This document shows positions 33,955 to 43,455 of a DNA stretch of 49,052 nt, piece by piece (the stretch's first letter is position 1; every line of letters begins with the position of its first letter). The position numbers were made by a program, and so were the translations under genes. This DNA is from a virus: positions 1 through 49,052 of IMG/VR virus record IMGVR_UViG_3300034356_003349; one strand, written 5' to 3'. The notes under the pieces are model-generated. The model worked only from the letters and a program-made list of their open reading frames with translations, was not told where the DNA came from and made no database searches.

Positions 33955-36900
33955 TTAACTGCTCCCGCCGGTTTGTCCAATTGTACTACCTGGCGCACCC
34001 ACTGTGGTCACTGGATAAAGCCCGGCCACACTGGTTTGACTACGTATATTACTCTGTGTCAATGCGCTTATTACTTCAATGTCTGCCACAGTGGCAGCAC
34101 TGACAAATATCTCGTTTGGTGCACTTCTAATCTCATACAGGTCGCCAAATGTTTTTAATGGGTTAAGTGGTACAATCACCACTGAGCTAATAATTGAACC
34201 CAATTGTTTGTGTAGATATGCACTCAGCTCTGAGAAGTAGAATGTATCGCCAAAGTCCCACTTGTCAATACTAAAGTAACTATTGATATTAGAAATAACT
34301 TGACTCTTGATTTCGCTGTCGCTGGCAGTTGTGTTAAGGGCTTTGACAACTTTAATAGTGGCCCGCAACTGTGTGGGTGCCTTGGCGCCAAATAATGGTT
34401 TGAACATTACTGAGTTTAGCACTAAATTATCACTGACCATTTTATAATTATTGAGACTTGAATAGTCTTGAGACAATTCATTGATGGTAGGTGCACTAGG
34501 CTCTGGCACGGTGCCAGTGGTATCTTTAATGTAGTTTTGATAAGCAGTGTAATATGCTTGTGGCACAAGATACATGTCAATGATATTTGAAGTTCCGGGA
34601 TCAATGACATTGGTCAGTGAACTATTGTGTCGGTATTGGAATGACAATGAGTTGCGGCCCACTTGCGCAAGAAAATCTGTGCGAGGAATTATTGTTCTTT
34701 GAAAGATACCATTGACCAAAGTGACTTGCAATTGGTAGAACAATTTACTTTGGTATGCATAAAATATTTGTCCGTTGATGTACTCGCTTTTAACTAATTC
34801 AATTGCATCCAATGTTGTCAACGAACTATTGACTATTCCTGGTTCAACTGGCAAATATCTTTCAAGATCATCAAAGTCTGTGGTCAGCTGGAAGAACGTC
34901 AGCTTGGAAGAAGCGTTGACTTTTGGGGCCACCAGATCATCAAAAAAGTCTGGGTTGTCTGCAACACCATCAGCGTCACTGTCTCGGTAACTCACAACAA
35001 CTTCATAGTCGTTTACAAATCCATCGCTTTCAATTGGCTGGCCAATTATATCCATGGTAACGTCAGTGGGTAATGGCTCATTAGAATCTGGTCTTGAATT
35101 GGTTTTTAACACTCTTATAAAGTCCTTGATTACTAATCCAGTCTTGCTGTCATAGACTTCACTGCTGGTGCTGAAGAAGAATCTTGTTTGTATAACACTG
35201 GCAAATTTATATTGCAATGATCTAGAACTAACCACATAGTTAGATCCATCAGTTAAAAACTGCACTAGCCAGGACGCATCTAAATTTTGTCCAGAAGTAT
35301 CTTGTGCGTAGGTTCTGCTAAAAGGTGCCGGATGTCCAGCATATTCAGCATTGAGATTTGTACTAGTTATAAGATACCAGCTAGCAGTTAAATTGTTGTA
35401 GCCAAGACCAAAATTTCGATAAAGCTCAATTTGTTGAATCATGCTTTGTTTAATTTCTAAAGGCAACACATTGATAAACTTTGGAATCACTAGTTGTGCC
35501 AAAGCGCCAGATGGCACAAAATTGTTCAATGCAACTGGCCCTATCCCATCTGGCAAGTTGCCAAGTCCCTGTGCAGTACCATCAAGCACCACTGCCTCAA
35601 CTGTGGCCCATATTACCATTTTTTCATCAGCGCGAACTGGTATTCCGGTCTGCAGTCTATTATTTGCATCAAAGAATTTACCAGCAGGCGGTACAAATTT
35701 TACCAAGCTACCTTGTGTAATATATTGAGCATTATTATTAGTGTAAGCACCAATTGGCAACGGATTGCTGGCTGTGCCGCTGTAAAAATATCCTGTGGTT
35801 TGATTATTAATTGTTGTGGTTTGATTCCATCCAGCACTCAACACGGTCAATGGAGGTCTTGGAAAGTTAGCATAGTAAAATTGCAACATACCTCGGCTGG
35901 ATGCAAGTGGTTCCACTGAGTTGGTAATGGTATCAACAATCTCGTTACGATTTACCCAATTAAAATTAAAAGTAGGCAAAACATTTTCTTCGTAAATTAC
36001 TCCGTCACTGGAAAATATATTGGTACTAGAATATTTTCCAGTGGGATCTGTTAGGTCAATATACCTAGATGTACCGGTGCTAGCACGATCAACTGCTTTA
36101 CTCTTGATAATTGAGTTGTATTTGGTGAATGGGAAGTTGTTGTAGTCTTCGCCATTGACCATACGATTTTGTGTGTAGTAACGTGCAGGAGCACGTTGCT
36201 TGATCTCTGTGATGTTTTCTCTAGACTGTGCGTTAGTCACCGGTTGTGTGATACCACAAGTAAGAGTCAATGTTTCCAGTCTGCCCGAACGACTAATGTA
36301 GCTGATTGGCACTGAAATGTTTTGCATTTCTTCAGGATTAATGATGTACTGCAATCCGTTGCTGGATCTAACATAGGTACGGAAAGTGCCCACAGGAACA
36401 CTGGAAAACACACCATCACCAAATGTCAGTGTAATCTGATCATTAGCTCGGCTGGTGATAGAATATAATGTACGTTGGTCTGGCGCAAGTTGTTCGACTG
36501 CACCGGCAAAAATATTTTCAACATAAATCCACTCGCTCGAAATACTACCAACATCATCAAGTTTGTAAAGCCAATGATCTTCTTGGTTACAACCTTCAAT
36601 GTTAATGTTTACTGTGCGGTTAGGAATTGCTTCAGACAAGTTGAAGTCTTGATTTTGCAATACGCCTTGTTTGAACAAGAAAAAGAATCCAGTGTTTGCA
36701 CTGCCAAATCCCTGTGCGTCATTGCGATACAATACGTTGAATGCACCATTGGGTTTTGGTGCTGGCTCGTAGACATATTCTTTCCCAATTGTGGTTGCAC
36801 TCACAACTTCAAACGGCATGTTTACACCATCCACCACAGATGTGTAGGGAATAATTGGCAAATAACCAGGGATAAGATTAATTGTGTACTCGCTGGTCTC

Positions 36901-37446
36901 AATGCCTAGTATATCCTGACGGTTACCTGGACGACCAAATTTTTGACTGTCAATAAATGCGGCATTCATGATTGATGTAAACTGCTCTAACCAACTTGAG
37001 TTAGTGGCGTCATTCCAATCAATTGTGATATTGGCTAGGTTAATACCATTAAAGTCTGTAATATTTTCAGTGGTGCTAGCCGAAACAACCTTCAAGTAAC
37101 CCTGCGCTTCAGTGTTTCTTTTAGGTGTGTAGCTGACCAAGTTTGCCAAACGCACCACGCTGTCACGGCGTTCGGCTGTGTCTAAAAAGTTCTCACGTGT
37201 GTTTAAGTCGTTTCTAAATGCCAGGGCTTGTCCCATAAAAGCCATGACGTCCAGCAGTGCAATAAATTCACTGCTTTCAATATAATCGTTAAAAGTTTCT
37301 GGGTAATAAAGTCGGAGATAATCAACAAAACTCTTTCGCAGGGTTTCAAAATCATAACTTTGAAAGTCAGCTTCACGATAGGTTTGATAAAGCCTCTTCC
37401 AATCTTCTACACCAAATATTGCGGTTTGTCTTGTTGTTTTAGCCAT
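33955..37446 (-). CDS. 6: Baseplate wedge subunit gp6, long marine form
   Basis: This 1163-aa protein is the gp6 type found in T4-like marine phages, which is nearly twice as long as T4 gp6 (about 660 aa). The N-terminal third has the family blocks DYLRLYYPETFNDYIESSEFIALLDVMAFMGQALAFRNDLNTRENFLDTAERRDSVVRLANLVSYTPKR. The C-terminal baseplate J-like part has LFGAKAPTQLRATIKVVKAL and SYFSIDKWDFGDTFYFSELSAYLHKQLG near 1060-1100. It would form the dimeric core of the baseplate wedge with gp7 and gp53/gp25. An exact TATAAATA lies 20 bases upstream of its ATG. It ends two bases before the giant gene. Confidence 0.95.
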   Translation of the reverse strand: MAKTTRQTAIFGVEDWKRLYQTYREADFQSYDFETLRKSFVDYLRLYYPETFNDYIESSEFIALLDVMAFMGQALAFRNDLNTRENFLDTAERRDSVVRLANLVSYTPKRNTEAQGYLKVVSASTTENITDFNGINLANITIDWNDATNSSWLEQFTSIMNAAFIDSQKFGRPGNRQDILGIETSEYTINLIPGYLPIIPYTSVVDGVNMPFEVVSATTIGKEYVYEPAPKPNGAFNVLYRNDAQGFGSANTGFFFLFKQGVLQNQDFNLSEAIPNRTVNINIEGCNQEDHWLYKLDDVGSISSEWIYVENIFAGAVEQLAPDQRTLYSITSRANDQITLTFGDGVFSSVPVGTFRTYVRSSNGLQYIINPEEMQNISVPISYISRSGRLETLTLTCGITQPVTNAQSRENITEIKQRAPARYYTQNRMVNGEDYNNFPFTKYNSIIKSKAVDRASTGTSRYIDLTDPTGKYSSTNIFSSDGVIYEENVLPTFNFNWVNRNEIVDTITNSVEPLASSRGMLQFYYANFPRPPLTVLSAGWNQTTTINNQTTGYFYSGTASNPLPIGAYTNNNAQYITQGSLVKFVPPAGKFFDANNRLQTGIPVRADEKMVIWATVEAVVLDGTAQGLGNLPDGIGPVALNNFVPSGALAQLVIPKFINVLPLEIKQSMIQQIELYRNFGLGYNNLTASWYLITSTNLNAEYAGHPAPFSRTYAQDTSGQNLDASWLVQFLTDGSNYVVSSRSLQYKFASVIQTRFFFSTSSEVYDSKTGLVIKDFIRVLKTNSRPDSNEPLPTDVTMDIIGQPIESDGFVNDYEVVVSYRDSDADGVADNPDFFDDLVAPKVNASSKLTFFQLTTDFDDLERYLPVEPGIVNSSLTTLDAIELVKSEYINGQIFYAYQSKLFYQLQVTLVNGIFQRTIIPRTDFLAQVGRNSLSFQYRHNSSLTNVIDPGTSNIIDMYLVPQAYYTAYQNYIKDTTGTVPEPSAPTINELSQDYSSLNNYKMVSDNLVLNSVMFKPLFGAKAPTQLRATIKVVKALNTTASDSEIKSQVISNINSYFSIDKWDFGDTFYFSELSAYLHKQLGSIISSVVIVPLNPLKTFGDLYEIRSAPNEIFVSAATVADIEVISALTQSNIRSQTSVAGLYPVTTVGAPGSTIGQTGGSS

Positions 37447-37465
37447 AGTTTCTCACTGTACATTG

Positions 37466-37473
37466 TATTTATA
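37466..37473 (-). promoter_or_regulatory. T4-type late promoter, exact TATAAATA, before gp6
   Basis: The minus strand reads TATAAATA in the 48-base gap between gp25 and gp6, with 19 bases between the box and the gp6 ATG at 37446. This is the canonical T4 late promoter box, needing only gp55-type sigma for recognition. Transcription would begin about six bases downstream, leaving a short leader with a weak GAG ribosome site. Confidence 0.75.
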
Positions 37474-37494
37474 ACCCCAATTATCTACATAGTT

Positions 37495-37869
37495 TTAGAT
37501 GAAGCTGGCACGGCGAGATTCTTGATCAAAGAAAATGGCCAGTCGCTCGGCTGTAGAACTTGGTACAATTTGAACCTGTAGCTCTATTAACATACCGTTT
37601 TGTTGTGGGTATACATTAGCGTCTGAAATATAAATTCTAGGATCTCCGCCAGCTACACGCTGAAGCTCTGCTAGTATTTTTGTCACTGTCTCTGGAGTTT
37701 GATTCTCAAATATGAAACTCCAGATAACAGTGCCGTACCCTGGACGGCCGACTAGTTCACCTTGTTGGATATTGAGGGCGTTTGATAAATCACGTTTGAC
37801 TAGAGCAAAGTCAGTCAACGTGAATTTTTTATTTTGATTAATAGTGTTGAAACCAATAAATGCAGGCAT
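37495..37869 (-). CDS. 25: Baseplate wedge subunit gp25
   Basis: This 124-aa protein has the gp25/lysozyme-like wedge pattern: IGFNTINQNKKFTLTDFALVKRDLSNALNI at the start, GELVGRPGYGTVIWSFIFENQTPETVTKILAELQRV in the middle (GxRxxxPxxGxxIWxxLFE-type block), and DPRIYISDANVYPQQNGMLIELQVQIVP near the end. Length matches T4 gp25 (132 aa). It joins gp6 and gp53 in the wedge. The ATG lies eight bases past the gp5 stop, with CATAAATA five bases before the ATG and no clear ribosome site, so the message may be near-leaderless. Confidence 0.95.
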   Translation of the reverse strand: MPAFIGFNTINQNKKFTLTDFALVKRDLSNALNIQQGELVGRPGYGTVIWSFIFENQTPETVTKILAELQRVAGGDPRIYISDANVYPQQNGMLIELQVQIVPSSTAERLAIFFDQESRRASFI

Positions 37870-37874
37870 AGTGA

Positions 37875-37882
37875 TATTTATG
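37875..37882 (-). promoter_or_regulatory. Late-promoter-like box CATAAATA directly before gp25
   Basis: One mismatch from TATAAATA on the minus strand, overlapping the gp5 stop and ending five bases before the gp25 ATG. A T4-type late start about six bases downstream would be the A of the ATG itself. Spacing is unusually tight for a leadered message; it may be chance in AT-rich sequence. Confidence 0.35.
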
Positions 37883-40115
37883 CATTGTCAGATCGGTCAG
37901 TTGGCTTAAAAATAGGTGCCGGGACCTTGGTATCGTTTAGTGCGTTGATCAGGGTTTTGTCAATTGAGGCACGGTTTATTGTGCCCGACACTGACTCTGC
38001 TACACTACTACCGCCAGTAAGTCCAGCTAGTTTATTTGTTACAAAATTTGTAGCAAATTGTGCACTTTTAATAGTGGCAGATATAGCTTTGTTTAAATCA
38101 GCGGGTGCAACGCCTTTAACAAAAGACCCGGCAGCGGCTACGCCAAATTTTGTTGCTGTTTGTACCAAGCCCGACAGTTGTTGCGGAGCTTCAGTTCCAG
38201 TGACTAATCCGGCAGCTTTCATGCCAGTTAATGTAGTGCTCATAAATTGTTGTTGCATGGTATTTTGTAATCCTGGATTGCTGAGTATTGCCGGTAGTCC
38301 AACTACTCCATTTTTACCTGACCATAATGTTGGTGACGCTAAAATAGTGCCAAGAGATTTGCCTTGTGACAATTGTGCTTGTATGCTTTTTCCAGCACCA
38401 GGTTTCAAAAAGCCTGCGCTTTCAAGCTGTGCTGGCTGAAATCCGTATTGGCCAATACCTTTGGTTGTGCTCACTGCATTTGCAGCCTGACCAACTGATG
38501 TTTTAGCTTGGGCCAACAAACCAGTTACTTGATTTTTATCAAGACTACCAACGTTGGCGGTGGCCAACGGAGTATCTAGCACTGCGGCAGCGTCAACTGC
38601 GTTTGTTACTGGCTCACTGGCTGCATTACCTAATGCGGCTTCTACTTGAGGGCTAGGCGTTGAAGGGGTATCGCCATCATAGTTAACTGAAACTGCCACA
38701 CCTTTGTTGTGATAGGGATAAGGTTCGTGTGTGGGTGCTCGAGTCACGATGGTTTTAATTGCGCCTGGCTCCGCCTGCCAACCCGATGCACCATTGAATT
38801 GTGTCCCGTCAAGACTGTATTCTTTGATGGGCTTGATTGCATCAACGTTTTCTGGCGATCCACTGTTGAGATTAATGGGTTGTGCTTGCAAATTAAGTTC
38901 GCCACTGCATTTCCACCCCCCTGATGCACCTTGTAAAACAACTGCACCGTCAGCTAAAATTCCTATTTTGGCTTTGCTGTATATTTTAAAATCTTCCACA
39001 CTAGAAATCCCCATAATGCCTTGACTTTCAATTTGGACATTTTTTCCTCTAATGTTTAAATTTTCGCCAGCATTGATGTTGATGTCTTTGTCAGCATGCA
39101 AATTAATTGACCCTTGTGTTCGAACATTAACTGAATTACTAGAGTAAACATCCACTGTGCCTTCGCTGCCAAATTCTAACCAGGTTGATCCATTGGCGTG
39201 AATAATATAAAAGCAATCAGCATCGTCACTCATGGTGATCTGATGGCCTTTGCTGGTTCTTATTCTAATTAAATTGTCTTCGCCCTGAAGATCACCATCG
39301 TCCATGACCAATGTATGGCCGCCGCGACGTCCTTCAATTTTTGTGTCAGCCAGGTTGACTGCTCCTGACGCTACCCGGGCTTTGATGTCTTTTTCATCAA
39401 GTCCGCCTTGATAGATTGGACGTCCGGGAGTGCTGATACCAAACACTGTGCTGGGGCTTTCTCTTTGCGCATTGCTGGTTATTGGGCCGCGCACATTGTC
39501 ACCCAATAGACCTTGGTTGGCCATGATAGCAAAAACATAGCTGTGTATTGGCTTGGGCTGAGTAAAGAATCTAGGATTGCTTTCTATGTTTGCATTATAA
39601 AAGTTGGCTTCAACCACTGGTAACTGTGTTGCTTTGGCACCGGCAATAAGACTCTTTTGTTCAGCGTTTTGTGCAACATAATTTTTTGAAGCGCCGATGG
39701 CCGGCAACATATGATTTGCACCACTGTCTGGCACACATCCAATGTAGTAACCTTGATTGGGATCTCCGGCCACAAAGAAACAAATCACAGACACACCAAG
39801 GTCAGGTGGTGTAAACCACATGCCGTAGCTTTGCTGGTTGCCTTTGTAACTACCGGCTCCAGCTGTAGTACTTGCATTATTTTTTGGAGTGAGTCCGTAA
39901 AATGGCGGAATGTAGTTTACTGTTCGCCACAAACTTTTATCAGCAGGATTTTTCCCGCCAAATTGTTCAATGTAAACTTGTAGGCGGCCAGCACGGGTTG
40001 GGTCAACATTGTTTTTTACCACACCAATATACGGTCCAAATTCTGTGGGTACTCCACCACGATCAAATTTATAAGATGCGCCTCGGCCTTGGCTTCGTTG
40101 TATGTTATTTGACAT
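37878..40115 (-). CDS. 5: Baseplate hub spike gp5-like protein (OB fold plus beta-helix)
   Basis: This 745-aa protein opens with an OB-fold hub domain: EFGPYIGVVKNNVDPTRAGRLQVYIEQFGG, then GMWFTPPDLGVSVICFFVAGDPNQGYYIG. A needle-like stretch follows at about 285-425, with short repeated strands such as VDVYSSNSVNVRTQGSINLHADKDININAG and NIRGKNVQIESQG, as in gp5 C-terminal and VgrG beta-helices. The last third (about 545-720) is a helical region with IGQYGFQPAQLESAGFLKPG and SPTLWSGKNGVVGLPAIL that marine T4-like phages carry. I see no T4 lysozyme-type catalytic block between the OB fold and the helix, so cell-wall cutting, if any, would come from the C-terminal region. It forms the central spike that pierces the outer membrane. 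Confidence 0.88.
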   Translation of the reverse strand: MSNNIQRSQGRGASYKFDRGGVPTEFGPYIGVVKNNVDPTRAGRLQVYIEQFGGKNPADKSLWRTVNYIPPFYGLTPKNNASTTAGAGSYKGNQQSYGMWFTPPDLGVSVICFFVAGDPNQGYYIGCVPDSGANHMLPAIGASKNYVAQNAEQKSLIAGAKATQLPVVEANFYNANIESNPRFFTQPKPIHSYVFAIMANQGLLGDNVRGPITSNAQRESPSTVFGISTPGRPIYQGGLDEKDIKARVASGAVNLADTKIEGRRGGHTLVMDDGDLQGEDNLIRIRTSKGHQITMSDDADCFYIIHANGSTWLEFGSEGTVDVYSSNSVNVRTQGSINLHADKDININAGENLNIRGKNVQIESQGIMGISSVEDFKIYSKAKIGILADGAVVLQGASGGWKCSGELNLQAQPINLNSGSPENVDAIKPIKEYSLDGTQFNGASGWQAEPGAIKTIVTRAPTHEPYPYHNKGVAVSVNYDGDTPSTPSPQVEAALGNAASEPVTNAVDAAAVLDTPLATANVGSLDKNQVTGLLAQAKTSVGQAANAVSTTKGIGQYGFQPAQLESAGFLKPGAGKSIQAQLSQGKSLGTILASPTLWSGKNGVVGLPAILSNPGLQNTMQQQFMSTTLTGMKAAGLVTGTEAPQQLSGLVQTATKFGVAAAGSFVKGVAPADLNKAISATIKSAQFATNFVTNKLAGLTGGSSVAESVSGTINRASIDKTLINALNDTKVPAPIFKPTDRSDNA

Positions 40116-40125
40116 TGTTTAACTC

Positions 40126-43100
40126 TTATTGATCTTTTACTATGCCAGTATTGGCAGTGACATTAATACCTGGCAACGCTACACCTGCGTAGTTGTTGGT
40201 GCCTGATGCAAATGCAGACCTAGCAATTTCCAATGCTGCCGCAGGTGTTGCACCGCCACGACGAGCTGTAATATATGCAGGACTGGCTTGCAATTGAGAT
40301 AGGGTTGGTTCTGCTACAACTGTGAGAGGTCTTAAAATTTGATCTGTGCCTTTGGCCAGCGATGAAGTGGGTGTTGTACCGGTAACCGAAGTGGTTGGTA
40401 CTGACGGCAACCCATTGGCGGCAGATGCCAGTCTTTCAAGTCTTGCTGTTTCAGCTGCCGACTCATCAGGGGCGTCTCTTGGCGCTGTGCTGTCTGGTTG
40501 TTGTTCGGTAGTGCCCGCAGTGGTAGTGCCCGCAGTGGTAGTTGTTTGAGATTGTGTAATTGTGTTAGGAAATACCAAAAGTTTTCCTTCTAAGTCTTGT
40601 GTAAACTTGCCTTGTCTAAAATTGCTGGTCACTGTCACTGCTTTGTAAACATAGTTTTGACTGGCAACTGCAGACCCTGGCACATCTAATAGTCCTGTGT
40701 TAATATTGTAGTCTGCAGGCTTGTTAAATGAGACTTCAAACAATGCCTCTCTAGCATCAAAATTAATAGTACCGTCAGCTAGAAACGCATCAAAGTATGG
40801 ATCAGTTGCGTTAGTGTTTAGAGATTTTTTTCTAATACCTGACCACACTTCGCCTTGTTCAATCCAAGCAGGGTCACCCACTATGGACAATTTAACTGTG
40901 GCTTGGTCGCCGGGACTATAGAGATAATCGGCAGCGTTGGCGGCTGGCTCATTGGTGTACCAGGAATCAATGCCTTGATTGGTCTGCGCACTGTTTGGCG
41001 AGTACAATCGTTTTTCAACTTCACGATAATCTGATGTTCCGCGGCTGTTGACTTGTGCTCTGGTTCTACTGTTAATGGTTATGTAATATAGATAATTAAA
41101 ATCTTGTTCAAAATTTAAAATTGAAGTGTTTTGTCCGGTAAACCAATAACTGTATTTTTTCTGGGCACCACGAAACACTCCTTTGGGAAAGTACTCGCTT
41201 TTTATGTCGTTAATTCCATAGGGTGCTATCTCGTAAGTTATCTCGTAAGCTAGATCATTTCGTTTAGAATCTGATTTTGGTAACGGCTTGGCTTCAACAC
41301 CTATTCGGTACCAGGCAAAGGCCTGCGCACCAGTACCTTGTGGAATGACTTTTCCGTTCTGATCAATAATTTTAGTCTGCTGTTTGTAAACATAATTGCT
41401 GTTGCGCACTGCAAGGTCAATAAACTGCACAATACTCATACCAGCTATTGCACTGTTGGTCTTGGCCCGAGTATTAATTGATTGTCCAGCACCCACGGCT
41501 TCGTTGGCTGTGGTAACATTGGTCATGGGCTTGCCATTTAAATCAGTGGTGGCCGGGGGCACCACTGCCGCGCTGGCAATTTCTGGATGGCTGATTATGA
41601 TATTGTATTTGTCAGCAACTTCATATGTGCCATCAGTGACTAACTCTTGTTGAAATTTGTTAAGGGCAGTTGCAAGCCCAATTGTCAGTGTGGGGTTTGG
41701 AGCTTCGGTTGCTGTGCCCGGCGCCACGGTACTGGGTTGCTCGGTAGTTGGTGTTTGATTGTTTAGAGATTCAGCCCAGGTGGTATTGCCGTTGAATAAA
41801 TTTTGTAGGGTGGTGGCGGTTAATTCAATGTTAAAGGGTATCACTCCACGACCTTGGCCGGTTCCAATTACATTTTGTGGGCAAACAGCTTCACACTGAT
41901 ATTCAGTTAGTTTATTAGCAACCCTAAACTTGATACTGGTGAATTGAAAGGGTATAAATTTTTCTACTATGGCGTAATTGTCGCTTTTGCCGGCAGGATC
42001 AGTGCTAATTGGTGCGGTTATCATGTTACCATTTTCATCATACCCATAAAATCGTATAACCATTAAATAATTTTGTGCGGCATAATTTTGATTTTTGATA
42101 GTTGTAGTTCCACCGCCGCCTACTGTGACGTATTGATTTACTGCCTTATATAAGTTATCAAGTAAAGTAATACCATTGGGTTCAACAATTTTAAATTTCA
42201 TTTCAACTACATTGTGTGCCCCTCCAGTGCCTTTACCGTGTATTACGCTCTTGAGTTCTATGTCATCAAAGTAGTAATCCAACGGGAAGTATTGATTGCG
42301 TCCTTGGGTTAAACTAACTCCGGCAGAGCCGCCGTCATTAAAATCTTGTACTTGTACACCTGACTGTTGTGGTGCGCCACCACTTTGCATCAACAGTTGA
42401 TATCCAGGAATGTAACGTTTTTTTGTTGTCATGAGTCGTCGATAATCTTCGGGGCTCATGAGATAAAGACTTGCTGAATATGTGTAGCTAGCAAACTTAT
42501 CTAAAATGTTATTTTGCGGTGTAATAGACCTTGCTGTTTTGTTAACCAATGTAGTAACATTGTTGCTGCCATTTGGCGTTTCGGGTGTAACTGCACCTGC
42601 TTCAAGTATACCTTCAGTGGTTCCGTCATCGCTGACTGCGCCCACGCCGGGAGTATATGATGCTGTTGGGCTTTCGCCAGCGGGTACATTGTCAGGAGGT
42701 TGTGTTCCATCTGGCAATGCTGGAGGAAGGCTGCCCGGCCCAGGTAATTCAGCAGGGTCAGGAATTGGCCAATCAGCACTGGCTGGAGGAACTGCTTGAG
42801 TTTGGACTATTGCCCTTGTGTCATTGTTTGTTCCAAAGTCAACGTTTTCAGAGAATGCCACTGCATTTGTGGGTATTCGAGTTGCTGGCTCAATTGGACT
42901 AACTTCTGGTAATTGAGTATTTGCACCATCATCTCGTGCCACTTGTGAGTTGGCAACAATTTGTCCACTACTGGACACTGGTGGTAAACCAAGCAACAAT
43001 TCAATTTGCAATACTACATCTCGTAATTGTACGTTTATCTCTTGTATTTGTGGCAGCACTGTAACATCGCCGGCCTGGTACCGGGCAGCAAGAATTTCAC

Positions 43101-43152
43101 GTTCTGCCAGCAGTCGTGCACGTTCTGCTTCTAGGGTTCGAACAGTTGCCAT
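40126..43152 (-). CDS. Baseplate/tail structural protein, 1008 aa, marine T4-like type
   Basis: This protein starts with a charged coiled coil (about 1-55: RTLEAERARLLAEREIL, then QIQEINVQLRDVVLQIELLL), a Pro-rich linker at about 60-200, and a folded body. The body includes YSASLYLMSPEDYRRLMTTKKRYIPGYQLLMQSGG, HNVVEMKFKIVEPNGITLLDNLYKAVNQYV and AQNYLMVIRFYGYDENGN. The C terminus has a second Thr/Pro/Ala-rich segment (about 865-945). It lies between gp53 and gp5, a place usually held by hub or wedge proteins in T4-like marine phages. I cannot map it to a specific T4 protein. Its stop lies ten bases before the gp5 start. Confidence 0.8.
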   Translation of the reverse strand: MATVRTLEAERARLLAEREILAARYQAGDVTVLPQIQEINVQLRDVVLQIELLLGLPPVSSSGQIVANSQVARDDGANTQLPEVSPIEPATRIPTNAVAFSENVDFGTNNDTRAIVQTQAVPPASADWPIPDPAELPGPGSLPPALPDGTQPPDNVPAGESPTASYTPGVGAVSDDGTTEGILEAGAVTPETPNGSNNVTTLVNKTARSITPQNNILDKFASYTYSASLYLMSPEDYRRLMTTKKRYIPGYQLLMQSGGAPQQSGVQVQDFNDGGSAGVSLTQGRNQYFPLDYYFDDIELKSVIHGKGTGGAHNVVEMKFKIVEPNGITLLDNLYKAVNQYVTVGGGGTTTIKNQNYAAQNYLMVIRFYGYDENGNMITAPISTDPAGKSDNYAIVEKFIPFQFTSIKFRVANKLTEYQCEAVCPQNVIGTGQGRGVIPFNIELTATTLQNLFNGNTTWAESLNNQTPTTEQPSTVAPGTATEAPNPTLTIGLATALNKFQQELVTDGTYEVADKYNIIISHPEIASAAVVPPATTDLNGKPMTNVTTANEAVGAGQSINTRAKTNSAIAGMSIVQFIDLAVRNSNYVYKQQTKIIDQNGKVIPQGTGAQAFAWYRIGVEAKPLPKSDSKRNDLAYEITYEIAPYGINDIKSEYFPKGVFRGAQKKYSYWFTGQNTSILNFEQDFNYLYYITINSRTRAQVNSRGTSDYREVEKRLYSPNSAQTNQGIDSWYTNEPAANAADYLYSPGDQATVKLSIVGDPAWIEQGEVWSGIRKKSLNTNATDPYFDAFLADGTINFDAREALFEVSFNKPADYNINTGLLDVPGSAVASQNYVYKAVTVTSNFRQGKFTQDLEGKLLVFPNTITQSQTTTTAGTTTAGTTEQQPDSTAPRDAPDESAAETARLERLASAANGLPSVPTTSVTGTTPTSSLAKGTDQILRPLTVVAEPTLSQLQASPAYITARRGGATPAAALEIARSAFASGTNNYAGVALPGINVTANTGIVKDQ

Positions 43153-43155
43153 TTA

Positions 43156-43455
43156 TTAAAATCCCAAAGCGGATCGAAGTGTGGTGATCTTAGGCAGATA
43201 AATGTTGGTACCAGCTACAAAATCCCAGGGCGGTGCAGTTAATGTATTGGGATTGCGTTGATAAAACACCCACCACAGGCCCGGTTGTTGATACAAGTCA
43301 AATGCCAGCAGATCTGGACGATATTGATATGTTTGATTTATTTTAAAATACACATCATCATTTTCCCTGGGGATAGCACGATTAACCATGCTGTCAAGAT
43401 AAAACTGAGAGTATGGAGTTAGAAAATATGGGCTAGTTGCAGTATAATTTGCCAT
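43156..43455 (-). CDS. 53: Baseplate wedge subunit gp53
   Basis: This 99-aa protein matches the compact gp53 of T4-like marine phages: SPYFLTPYSQFYLDSMVNRAIPREN, then TYQYRPDLLAFDLYQQPGLWWVFYQRNPN and FVAGTNIYLPKITTLRSAL. The last block is LysM-like. T4 gp53 is longer (196 aa), with the shared part at one end. It locks neighbouring wedges in the baseplate. A strong AAAGGGGGA ribosome site precedes it, and its ATG overlaps the stop of the upstream gene by one base (TAATG). Confidence 0.93.
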   Translation of the reverse strand: MANYTATSPYFLTPYSQFYLDSMVNRAIPRENDDVYFKINQTYQYRPDLLAFDLYQQPGLWWVFYQRNPNTLTAPPWDFVAGTNIYLPKITTLRSALGF

